From Pseudomonadota bacterium (GTDB lineage: Bacteria; Pseudomonadota; Gammaproteobacteria; Pseudomonadales; Azotimanducaceae): a stretch of 9,966 nt of DNA. Location of the stretch: positions 1-9,966 of the forward strand of contig JAQBYL010000131.1 of assembly GCA_027622495.1 (NCBI GenBank). Reading direction: 5' to 3'. The notes beneath the pieces are model-generated. The model worked only from the letters and a program-made list of their open reading frames with translations. It was not told where the DNA came from and ran no database searches. The position numbers were made by a program, and so were the translations under genes. Shown here piece by piece: positions 1 to 6,708 of this stretch (position 1 is the first letter of the stretch; each line of letters begins with the position of its first letter).

Positions 1-1020
1 GCCTGCATCGATGCCGGATGGCATACCGCGTGGTGGCCAGCTAAATGGGGGGGGCGGGGGTTAACTTCGATCCACGCCCACATCTGGGCGACGCAACTCG
101 GGCTTGCGGGCGCTGAATTTACCCAAGGATTCGGCCAGGCTGTGCTGGGGCCCGCGTTGCATGAGGTTGGCGAGCTAGCGCAGAAACAGCAGTTTTTGTC
201 TGACATCGTGGCCGACCAGGTCGTGTGGGCGGCGGCATTGTGGGAGCCGCAGGATCGCGATGGTCCACACCTCGCAACACAGGTTGAGGCCACCGCCCGG
301 GGTTACCTGCTCAACGGCCAGAAATATGTTGCGGCAAGCGTAGTCCCACCCGGATGGCTGCTGTGCTTTGTGCGCACCCGACCAGGTCCCCTTTGCCAGG
401 CGACCACAGCGCTGCTTCTGGAGGCGGGTAGATGTGCCCAACAGAAACTTGATGATGCAAGAACGCTCATAACGCTTGACCATCTGCAGGTCGAAGGCGC
501 CGCGCGTCTTGGTCCCGAACACCAGGCCTGGGACCTGCTTACGCAGGTGATCGTCAACGAACAGGCCATGTTCGGACGGGCTGCCCGCTTGCACACTTTG
601 CTTGGCGATATGAATAATCTGGCCGCCACCACAGATCATCTGGAGCCGCAGCTGCTTGCTGATCTGAATGCGGCCGGGGTCGCGGTCGCGGCCCTTGAAG
701 CAATTGAACTGCGTCTGCTCGACGGCCCGCCATTGAAGGCCGATTTTATGCTCCAGAGCACTTTGCGCTTGCGCTCCAGCGCGCTCCTGCGCGAGCTTGC
801 CGGGCTGCGGTTACGGCTGGATGGATACGCGGCTGTAGCCGATCCAGAACCTTACGAAACCGACAACGAACCCCTTTACGGATCGCGTAGCGGCTGGGGT
901 ATGCTTACCGGCTCGATGGCATTTGACGATTTCGATGTGAAAGACCGGCTTGCTCGAAATCTGGCTGCATCAAGGATGGGGTGGGTTGAACGTCTGGCGG
1001 AATGGGGCAGGCAGACTTAG
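1..1020 (+). CDS. Acyl-CoA dehydrogenase, atypical (PimC-like partner subunit), 5' partial
   Basis: Probable FAD-dependent acyl-CoA dehydrogenase subunit acting in the first oxidation step of beta-oxidation. The frame is open to the left window edge, so the start lies outside; 339 codons are visible. A GTG at 142 could be mistaken for a start, but the family pattern continues upstream of it: visible codons 12-20 read WPAKWGGRG, matching the family's WPxxYGGRG block, and AGAEF...GP...G follows. The middle domain shows WEPQ (81-84), where active enzymes usually have SEPxAGSD, then LNGQKYVAA (104-112). The RxQFGxPI block of the C-terminal domain and a GGTxEIQ-like catalytic end are missing. Codons 16-20 include a run of eight G followed by CGGGGG. 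The gene precedes a second, different dehydrogenase by 88 bp, as in pimC-pimD and actinobacterial steroid fadE pairs, which suggests a heteromeric enzyme. Family is confident; substrate and catalytic competence are inferred or unknown. Confidence 0.85.
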   Translation, partial: ACIDAGWHTAWWPAKWGGRGLTSIHAHIWATQLGLAGAEFTQGFGQAVLGPALHEVGELAQKQQFLSDIVADQVVWAAALWEPQDRDGPHLATQVEATARGYLLNGQKYVAASVVPPGWLLCFVRTRPGPLCQATTALLLEAGRCAQQKLDDARTLITLDHLQVEGAARLGPEHQAWDLLTQVIVNEQAMFGRAARLHTLLGDMNNLAATTDHLEPQLLADLNAAGVAVAALEAIELRLLDGPPLKADFMLQSTLRLRSSALLRELAGLRLRLDGYAAVADPEPYETDNEPLYGSRSGWGMLTGSMAFDDFDVKDRLARNLAASRMGWVERLAEWGRQT

Positions 1021-1034
1021 CGACACTGACCTTT

Positions 1035-1076
1035 AGTAACCAATATCTAGTAACCGATATCTAGTAACCGATATCG
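1035..1076. repeat. Three tandem copies of a 14-bp repeat
   Basis: The unit AGTAACCRATATCT occurs head to tail at 1035-1048, 1049-1062 and 1063-1076. Copy 1 has A where copies 2 and 3 have G, and copy 3 ends CG instead of CT. The core GATATC is palindromic, and in copy 3 it extends to the perfect 10-bp palindrome CCGATATCGG (1068-1077). The array lies between the stop of the first dehydrogenase and the ribosome binding site of the second. It could be a repeated operator or a slippage-made duplication; the sequence does not decide between these. Confidence 0.9.
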
Positions 1077-1094
1077 GAGACAATTCGACAGCCC

Positions 1095-1102
1095 GGAAGG
1101 AA
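1095..1102 (+). promoter_or_regulatory. Ribosome binding site of the second acyl-CoA dehydrogenase
   Basis: GGAAGGAA ends 6 nt before the ATG at 1109. It is purine-rich with good spacing, and it fixes the start of the downstream gene. The gene therefore has its own strong initiation site and does not depend on coupling to the gene before it. Confidence 0.75.
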
Positions 1103-1108
1103 CGCAGC

Positions 1109-2230
1109 ATGGATTTTTCTTTTTCTGACGAACAGACCCTGCTCCAGGAGAGCATTGCACGTTTCGTTGCGAACGAGTACGCATTCGAAGCCCGCCAACG
1201 GATCATCAAGGGTCCGCAGGGATATGATACGGCAAACTGGGCGACCTTCGCTGAGCTTGGCTGGCTGGCGCTGACCTTCAGTGAAGAAGAGGGCGGGTTC
1301 GGCTGGGGATCGGTTGCAACCATGATCCTTGCCGAACAGTTTGGCAAAGGCCTCATCGTCGAGCCTTTTGTTGCCACAGTGATTCTGGCCGGCGGTGTTC
1401 TCAGGCACGCGGGTTCCAAGGCGCAGAAAGAAGCGATTCTCCCCGGCATTGTCGATGGCTCGCGTCTGGGCGCGCTGGCTTACGTGGAGCCTCAGGGACG
1501 CTTCAATCTGGCGGATCTTGTGACCACCGGGACGGCGAAGGGTGAGGACTATCTTTTAAACGGTCACAAGGCCGTGGTGCTCAACGGGCCTAGTGCCGAC
1601 TTCCTGGTGGTGTCTGCACGCACCGGTGGTGCCCAGCGTGACACTGAGGGCGTGTCGCTTTTTCTGGTAGAGGCAAAAGCGTCGGGGATCACTCGTCGGG
1701 ACTACCCCACCGTAGATGGTCTGCGTGCCTCAGAGATCATGTTTGAAAATACGCCCGGGCAGCTGATTGGTGAAGCGGGCGGTGGGCTTGCCGTTCTGCA
1801 GCAGGTGATCGATGAAGCCACCCTGGCCATCGGGGCAGAAGCGGTGGGTTGCATGGAAGTTCTGTACAAAGCGACAGTTGAGTATTGCAAAACCCGCGAG
1901 CAGTTCGGTCAGCCGATTGGCAAGTTCCAGGTGCTGCAGCACCGCATGGTAGACATGTTCATGGAATACGAGCAGGCCAAGTCGCTGATGTTCATGGCGG
2001 CGATGCGTCTCGATGAAGGCTATGGACCGCAGGCGCAGAAAGCAGTGTCAGCATTCAAGGTTCAGGTCGGTAAATCCGGCCGCTTCGTTGGCCAGCAGGC
2101 GATTCAGCTGCACGGTGGCATGGGCATGACCGAGGAGTTGAATGTTGGTCACTATTTCAAACGTCTGACTGTCATCGACACCATGTTCGGCAACGTTGAT
2201 TATCATCTGAAACGGTTTGGAGCTCTGTAA
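1109..2230 (+). CDS. Acyl-CoA dehydrogenase, PimD-like (pimeloyl-CoA dehydrogenase small subunit type)
   Basis: FAD-dependent dehydrogenase subunit (373 aa, usual length for the family) introducing a 2,3-double bond into an acyl-CoA in the cytoplasm. The N-terminal helical domain begins MDFSFSDEQ, typical of the family, and has EEEGGFGWG at 60-67. The middle beta domain contains LLNGHK (149-154). The C-terminal domain has REQFGQPIG (263-271) and QLHGGMGMTEELNVGHYFKR (333-352), a block I associate with PimD-type proteins. At the place of the catalytic Glu of medium-chain enzymes (YEGT) the sequence is TMFGN (358-362), so that Glu is absent. Glu236 in the helix preceding REQFG is a possible substitute base, as in isovaleryl-CoA dehydrogenase, though the alignment there is off by one residue at places. 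Strong RBS; 2 bp before the hydrolase gene. Family is secure; pimeloyl-CoA, other dicarboxyl-CoA, or a steroid side chain are all possible substrates. Confidence 0.92.
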   Translation: MDFSFSDEQTLLQESIARFVANEYAFEARQRIIKGPQGYDTANWATFAELGWLALTFSEEEGGFGWGSVATMILAEQFGKGLIVEPFVATVILAGGVLRHAGSKAQKEAILPGIVDGSRLGALAYVEPQGRFNLADLVTTGTAKGEDYLLNGHKAVVLNGPSADFLVVSARTGGAQRDTEGVSLFLVEAKASGITRRDYPTVDGLRASEIMFENTPGQLIGEAGGGLAVLQQVIDEATLAIGAEAVGCMEVLYKATVEYCKTREQFGQPIGKFQVLQHRMVDMFMEYEQAKSLMFMAAMRLDEGYGPQAQKAVSAFKVQVGKSGRFVGQQAIQLHGGMGMTEELNVGHYFKRLTVIDTMFGNVDYHLKRFGAL

Positions 2231-2232
2231 CG

Positions 2233-3138
2233 ATGGCCAGATGGGACAAAGGTGCGGCAACCAGCACAATACCGGAGTGGTTTTTCAAAGCGGTAGAAAC
2301 GCCCAGCGAAGAGCACACGGTGGAAGTGGATGAATGTGACGTTCATTACCGGCACTGGGGTGATCGCTCCAAACCGGGTCTTCTGCTGATTCACGGCATG
2401 TATGCCCATTCCCACTGGTGGGACTTCATCGCCCCGCAACTGCTGGATGATTATCAGGTTGCCGCCATGGACCTGACCGGGATGGGGGATTCAGATTTCC
2501 GCTACAGCTACGACTCGGTGACTTTCTCTAACGAGATCGTCGCTGTCTGTGACGACGCGGGTTTTGACAACAACGTGATCGTGGTTGCACATAGCTTTGG
2601 TGGCTACATGGCGACCAGGGCAGCAGGCCTTTACCCGGAACGCTTCGGTGCGCTGATTCTGGTGGATTCGGGTATTCGCCACCCCGATGAACCGATCCCC
2701 GATCGGCCGCAGATGGGGGGCCGGGCCAAGGCCTATCCTGACAAGACTACGGCACTCGGCCGGTTCCGGCTGCAACCACCGCAGCCCTGCGAGAACGAAT
2801 ACATCATGGAGTACATCGCCCGCAACTCACTGATGCCGGTGGACGGCGGAGGCTGGGCCTGGAAGTTCGATGATGATCTGCCGGTCACCATGAAAGACAT
2901 GGAACGCCAACCCGAAGACTACGCAGCTCTGACGCTCAAGTTTGGTCTGATTTATGGCGAGAAAAGTGAGCTGTTCTCAGCCATGACGCTCGACTACATG
3001 CGTGAGCTGATCCCCCAGGAATTTCCCGCGGTGGGGCTTGCCGATGCACAGCATCACGTGTTCCTCGACCAGCCACTTGCGTTCGTCGCGGCTTTAAAGG
3101 AGATGTGTCAGGGCTTCAATCTGCCGGGGAAAGGCTGA
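2233..3138 (+). CDS. Alpha/beta-hydrolase fold protein (serine hydrolase)
   Basis: Cytoplasmic alpha/beta-hydrolase of 301 aa, the usual length for single-domain members. The oxyanion block is LLIHGMYAHSHWW (51-63) and the strand-4 region is DLTGMGDSD (80-88). The nucleophile elbow AHSFGG (119-124) gives Ser121, so it is not a haloalkane dehalogenase or epoxide hydrolase of the Asp-nucleophile type. The catalytic His is His274 or His275 in QHHVFLDQP (273-281). The acid is probably Glu243 or Glu246 in YGEKSELF (241-248). A lid lies roughly at residues 150-230. No signal peptide or membrane segment is visible. The ATG is 2 bp after the PimD-like stop, with a weak GGAG (2219-2222) inside that gene, so translation is probably coupled. 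Context suggests hydrolysis of an ester, thioester or lactone in the same catabolic route, but the substrate is not readable. Its last 23 bp overlap the 3' end of the acylase gene on the other strand. Confidence 0.9.
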   Translation: MARWDKGAATSTIPEWFFKAVETPSEEHTVEVDECDVHYRHWGDRSKPGLLLIHGMYAHSHWWDFIAPQLLDDYQVAAMDLTGMGDSDFRYSYDSVTFSNEIVAVCDDAGFDNNVIVVAHSFGGYMATRAAGLYPERFGALILVDSGIRHPDEPIPDRPQMGGRAKAYPDKTTALGRFRLQPPQPCENEYIMEYIARNSLMPVDGGGWAWKFDDDLPVTMKDMERQPEDYAALTLKFGLIYGEKSELFSAMTLDYMRELIPQEFPAVGLADAQHHVFLDQPLAFVAALKEMCQGFNLPGKG

Positions 3139-5458
3139 TCTTCGAGTGCGTGTGCGCCTCGATTCGCTCACGGCTGTATAACAGCGGAAAGTCGCCCTCG
3201 GTGGCCCAGCCTTCCAGCAGATTGGCGTAAAACTCTGAAGCAGGATCCCCCGATTGCCCTGGCGCGTTGGTCATGGTGGCCGCATCCCAGTTACCCACAT
3301 CCAGCACCATCCGGTAAGAAGCCCCCGCGAGCACATCAAAATTCGCAGGGCCGAATCCTGTGTTGTTGGTGGTGTTAGCATCGCCGCCGCGCGGGTAAGC
3401 GGGCAGGGTCATTGCCTTTTTGAGCGACCCGTCGGCCAGGTCCAGCAGGGGGTGGGCAAAACGGATCTGGTGAAGTGTGCCCCACTGCCAGCGTTCGGGT
3501 CTGGGACCCAGGCGCTCGGTTGCATCAAGCCAGGCTGCTTCAAGTGAGGTTGCGGCGGCTTCTCTGCCTTCAGGTGTTGTCAGGATCTTGAGGACTACCT
3601 GTGTATCGAGGGTGGCGATGGCGTCCGCTGAGCCCACAGTTTCGATCAGCGCAGGCACCAGGTGGTGCTGATACCACAACGTGTACAGAGCAGCGGCGGC
3701 GGAATCGATGGCAAGCACGCCATCCCAGCTTCGCAGAAGCGCTTGCGCTTTTGAGTCTGATGCAACGTGATTGAGCTCATCGATCACTGCGTTCGCATGG
3801 ATTGATCGATAGTCACGTTGCAGAGCGGCGGAGTCAGCCAGACTGTGTCGGTCCTGGGCTGCCAGCACTTCCCACAGTCTTTTGTAACGCCAGGGCGCCG
3901 ACCACTCGAAACCGATTCGGTACGCATCGATCGCATAGTCTGCAGGCAGATTCATTGAGTTGGCCGACCCGCTGAAGCCGCGGGCTGGATTGTATTCTTC
4001 TGGCAGCACGTCCATGTCGTGATAACCATCCCACTCGTAGCGCCCGTCACCGGGCACCGGCAGCAGGCCGTCCCAGTTGCGACGGACCGGGAACAGTCCT
4101 GCGGGTTTGTAGCCGATATTACCGTCCACGTCCGCATATACCTGGTTTTCGGACGGCGCCCCCCAGCGATTGAGTGCAGCGACGAACTCTCGCCAGTTCT
4201 GGGCGCGCATGTATTCCACGCTGCCGAAATACGGGCTCGTGCCCTCGTCGAGCCAGGCTGCGCGAACCGCAAAGGCCTGGGTGACGGTCTCATAAACTAC
4301 CGGACCGTGGCGTGTGAACAAGAGGTCAGCTGATCGTGCGGGAGCACCTTTTATCCGCACGATTTCAGTCACGCGCTGAAATGGCTCGGTGCGGCCCTGG
4401 TAAAGATATCCGTGCGCCGTTTTCTGGTAGACGTAAAGGTCTTCCTGGTCGATGGGAAAAATGGTCAGGCCGAATGCAATCCGTTCGTTGTGACCGATAC
4501 TGATGCCCGGCAGAGCGGGTTCGCCTGCACCGATCACATTCAAGCCCGGTGCATTCAGGTGGGCGATGTAGCGCAGCGATGGCACCGCGTGGCCCCGATG
4601 CGGATCATTCGCAAGGATCGGTCGCCCGGTGGTCGTGCGATGCGGCGCCACAACCCAGTTGTTGCTGCCAATGGAGTCGAAAGTATCCATGAGCTTCGCC
4701 TGCGCCAGGGCAAGCGCGGGCGTGTCAAAATGTACGGAAGCTTTGGCGAGCAGGTATTTGTCCAGCACGGCTTCGGGTATGTCACAGGGGTCGAGGCCGT
4801 GGGGGATTGAGGTGGTCCATTCGGGCTCGAGCAGATTTTCCAGACCGGCTGTATCAAGACCATGCTGACAGGCAACCTCTGCCCGGCGGACCTCGGTAGA
4901 GACATTGCGCCACAGGCCGTTACTGCGTATTCGAACAACATCCTGGGCCTGCCACAGGGACGGTTCATAGCCGAGCAGTTCGAACTCTGGTGGCAGCAGC
5001 TGCGGGTTAGACGCAAGCATTGTCACATAAGCGTTAATACCAGCAGTGAAAGCCTGCGCAATTTGTTTGGCATCGCTCCCATAGGCCAGCCATTCACGGT
5101 ACATATCGCCACGGTACAGAAAACTGCGGGCAGCGAGATCCTGATCCACGTAGGCATCACCCAGGACTTCAGACAGAGTTCCAAGGCCACGTCTGCGCCA
5201 TAGATCAATCTGCCACAGCCGATCCCTGGCGGCATTGAACCCCTGAACAAAAAAAGCGTCGTAATGGGTTTGAGCGTAGATGTGCGGCACGCCCCACTCA
5301 TCGATCAGGATCTCGGCCGGCATATTCAACCCGGCCACGGTGTAAGAGGTGGTTGGAACTGCGGTCCTTGCGGGTGGGTTTTCTGCCAGACTCTCGGCTA
5401 TCTGCAGCAGGGGTAAAACCCCTGCCAGCAGAGCAGCAAGACCAGACGTCTGGATCAT
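3116..5458 (-). CDS. Penicillin acylase family protein (S45 Ntn-hydrolase), exported
   Basis: Periplasmic N-terminal-nucleophile amidohydrolase precursor that should self-cleave into alpha and beta chains. Numbering is from the ATG at 5458 (780 aa). Residues 1-25 look like a signal peptide: hydrophobic GLAALLAGVLPLL with a possible cut after SLA, though no Lys/Arg precedes it. The alpha chain carries the DEWGVPHIYA (53-62) and FNAARDRLWQIDLWRR (74-89) blocks. The autocleavage site is IGSNNWVV: Ser265 follows Gly264 and becomes the beta-chain nucleophile. LANDPH (282-287), YADVDGNIGY (441-450) and SANSMN (498-503, probable catalytic Asn500) follow in family order. A TTG at 5464 in the same frame would add two residues, but GGGA at 5465-5468 is 6 nt from the ATG and abuts the TTG, favouring ATG. 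The start lies 2 bp after the nrdB stop, implying co-transcription. Substrate is unknown: beta-lactam side chains, acyl-homoserine lactones and other N-acyl compounds are all handled in this family. Confidence 0.92.
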   Translation of the reverse strand: MIQTSGLAALLAGVLPLLQIAESLAENPPARTAVPTTSYTVAGLNMPAEILIDEWGVPHIYAQTHYDAFFVQGFNAARDRLWQIDLWRRRGLGTLSEVLGDAYVDQDLAARSFLYRGDMYREWLAYGSDAKQIAQAFTAGINAYVTMLASNPQLLPPEFELLGYEPSLWQAQDVVRIRSNGLWRNVSTEVRRAEVACQHGLDTAGLENLLEPEWTTSIPHGLDPCDIPEAVLDKYLLAKASVHFDTPALALAQAKLMDTFDSIGSNNWVVAPHRTTTGRPILANDPHRGHAVPSLRYIAHLNAPGLNVIGAGEPALPGISIGHNERIAFGLTIFPIDQEDLYVYQKTAHGYLYQGRTEPFQRVTEIVRIKGAPARSADLLFTRHGPVVYETVTQAFAVRAAWLDEGTSPYFGSVEYMRAQNWREFVAALNRWGAPSENQVYADVDGNIGYKPAGLFPVRRNWDGLLPVPGDGRYEWDGYHDMDVLPEEYNPARGFSGSANSMNLPADYAIDAYRIGFEWSAPWRYKRLWEVLAAQDRHSLADSAALQRDYRSIHANAVIDELNHVASDSKAQALLRSWDGVLAIDSAAAALYTLWYQHHLVPALIETVGSADAIATLDTQVVLKILTTPEGREAAATSLEAAWLDATERLGPRPERWQWGTLHQIRFAHPLLDLADGSLKKAMTLPAYPRGGDANTTNNTGFGPANFDVLAGASYRMVLDVGNWDAATMTNAPGQSGDPASEFYANLLEGWATEGDFPLLYSRERIEAHTHSKISLSPAD

Positions 5459-5460
5459 AC

Positions 5461-6690
5461 TCAATCCCAGTTCAGGGCTCCGCCGGTCTGATATTCGGTG
5501 ACCCGGGTCTCGAAGAAATTCTTTTCTTTCTTCAGGTCCATGATCTCACTCATCCACGGAAACGGATTCTTGACGTTGGCAAACTGTTCCGTCAGACCGA
5601 TCTGAGCCAGCCGCCGGTTTGCAATGAACTGCAGATACTCAGCCATGGTATTGGCGTTCATGCCGAGTATGCCGCGTGGCATGGTATCGCGCGCATAAAG
5701 GATTTCGAGATCGGCACCCTCGAGGATCATCTTGCGGGCCAGAGCGCGCATGCCGTCGTCCCACAGATGTGGGTTTTCCAGCTTGATCTGGTTGATCACA
5801 TCGATGCCGAAATTCACGTGCATCGATTCATCGCGCAGGATGTACTGAAACTGTTCGGAGGTGCCGGTCATTTTGTTGCGCCGGCCCATGCTCAGTATCT
5901 GGCTGAAGCCGCAGTAGAAAAAGATGCCTTCAAGCACGCAGTAGTAGGCAATCAGGTTCTTCAGAAGAAGTTTGTCAGCCTCGGGTGTGCCGGTCTTGAA
6001 GCTCGGGTTGGAAATTTCTCTGGTGTACTCCAGTGCCCAGGAAGCCTTGGCCGCGACCACTGGCACCTCGTGGTACATGTTGAAGATCTCACCTTCATCC
6101 ATGCCCAGACTTTCGATGCAGTACTGATACGCGTGAGTATGGATCGCTTCTTCGAATGCCTGGCGGAGCAGGTACTGGCGACATTCCGGATTGGTAATGA
6201 GGCGATAGATCGCAAGCACCAGGTTGTTTGCGACCAGCGAATCTGCAGTAGAAAAGAAGCCCAGGCTGCGTTTGACCACGGTACGTTCGTCTTCGGTCAG
6301 ACCGCCTTCTGACCGCCATGTCGCAATATCTGCGGTCATGTTGATTTCCTGCGGCATCCAGTGGTTAGCGCATCCGTCGATATACTTCTGCCAGGCCCAT
6401 TCATATTTGAACGGGACCAGCTGGTTCAGGTCTGCGCGGCAATTGATCATGGCTTTCTGATCAACCGTCACACGCTCGACACTAACCGGTTGAGCGGGTG
6501 CGGGTGGCGCAACAACGGCATCAACTGATGGTTGCTGCACCATATGCGGTTCCGGCTGCGGTTCCGGAACCTGGATAAGATCCTCATTGGTTTCCACAGG
6601 TGGCGCAACATTGATCTGTGTCTGCGGATCAACGGAGGTCTTTGCGGCAACCGGATCGAGGTCTTCTTCGTAATCGTCCCAACTCAACAT
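5461..6690 (-). CDS. nrdB: Class Ia ribonucleoside-diphosphate reductase, beta subunit (R2)
   Basis: Di-iron/tyrosyl-radical subunit that passes a radical to NrdA for reduction of ribonucleoside diphosphates (409 aa). Metal ligands by motif: Asp150 (FFSTADSL), Glu181 and His184 (EEAIHTHAY), Glu254 (LEGIFFY), Glu288 and His291 (RDESMH). Tyr188, four residues after His184, is the radical Tyr, so this is not a Phe-type class Ic protein. Tyr400 near the C-terminus corresponds to the radical-relay Tyr356 of E. coli, and the C-terminal tail should dock on NrdA. Residues 1-10 are acidic (MLSWDDYEED), then about 20-75 form a Pro/Gln/Val-rich stretch that looks disordered, and the conserved part begins near MINCRADLNQLVPF (81-94). 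The start is supported by AGGA (6699-6702), 8 nt upstream. It follows nrdA by 18 bp and is followed by the acylase gene. The long open frame on the other strand (5353-6312) is a shadow. Confidence 0.97.
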   Translation of the reverse strand: MLSWDDYEEDLDPVAAKTSVDPQTQINVAPPVETNEDLIQVPEPQPEPHMVQQPSVDAVVAPPAPAQPVSVERVTVDQKAMINCRADLNQLVPFKYEWAWQKYIDGCANHWMPQEINMTADIATWRSEGGLTEDERTVVKRSLGFFSTADSLVANNLVLAIYRLITNPECRQYLLRQAFEEAIHTHAYQYCIESLGMDEGEIFNMYHEVPVVAAKASWALEYTREISNPSFKTGTPEADKLLLKNLIAYYCVLEGIFFYCGFSQILSMGRRNKMTGTSEQFQYILRDESMHVNFGIDVINQIKLENPHLWDDGMRALARKMILEGADLEILYARDTMPRGILGMNANTMAEYLQFIANRRLAQIGLTEQFANVKNPFPWMSEIMDLKKEKNFFETRVTEYQTGGALNWD

Positions 6691-6698
6691 GATCGTTT

Positions 6699-6702
6699 TC
6701 CT
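6699..6702 (-). promoter_or_regulatory. Ribosome binding site of nrdB
   Basis: AGGA (- strand) lies 8 nt before the ATG at 6690, inside the 18-bp gap after the nrdA stop. It gives nrdB its own initiation site and supports one nrdA-nrdB transcript. Confidence 0.65.
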
Positions 6703-6708
6703 AAAGGG

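Noticed and set aside
142..1020. GTG at 142 as the true start of the first dehydrogenase
   Set aside because: The frame upstream (1-141) is open and encodes the family's WPxxYGGRG block, so the gene begins left of the window.
2233..3138. Haloalkane dehalogenase or epoxide hydrolase identity for the alpha/beta-hydrolase
   Set aside because: The nucleophile elbow is AHSFGG with Ser, whereas those enzymes use Asp at this position.
4412..5203. Several 79-132-codon + strand frames within the acylase gene
   Set aside because: All are shadows of a gene whose family motifs run uninterrupted through the region, and none has a ribosome binding site or familiar motif.
5353..6312. 319-codon open frame on the + strand opposite nrdB
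   Set aside because: It is fully antisense to the well-conserved nrdB and the acylase 5' end, has no recognisable domain, and looks like the codon-bias mirror of nrdB.
5461..6690. Class Ic (Mn/Fe, radical-Tyr-less) R2
   Set aside because: Tyr188 is present at the radical position in EEAIHTHAY, which fits a class Ia tyrosyl-radical protein.
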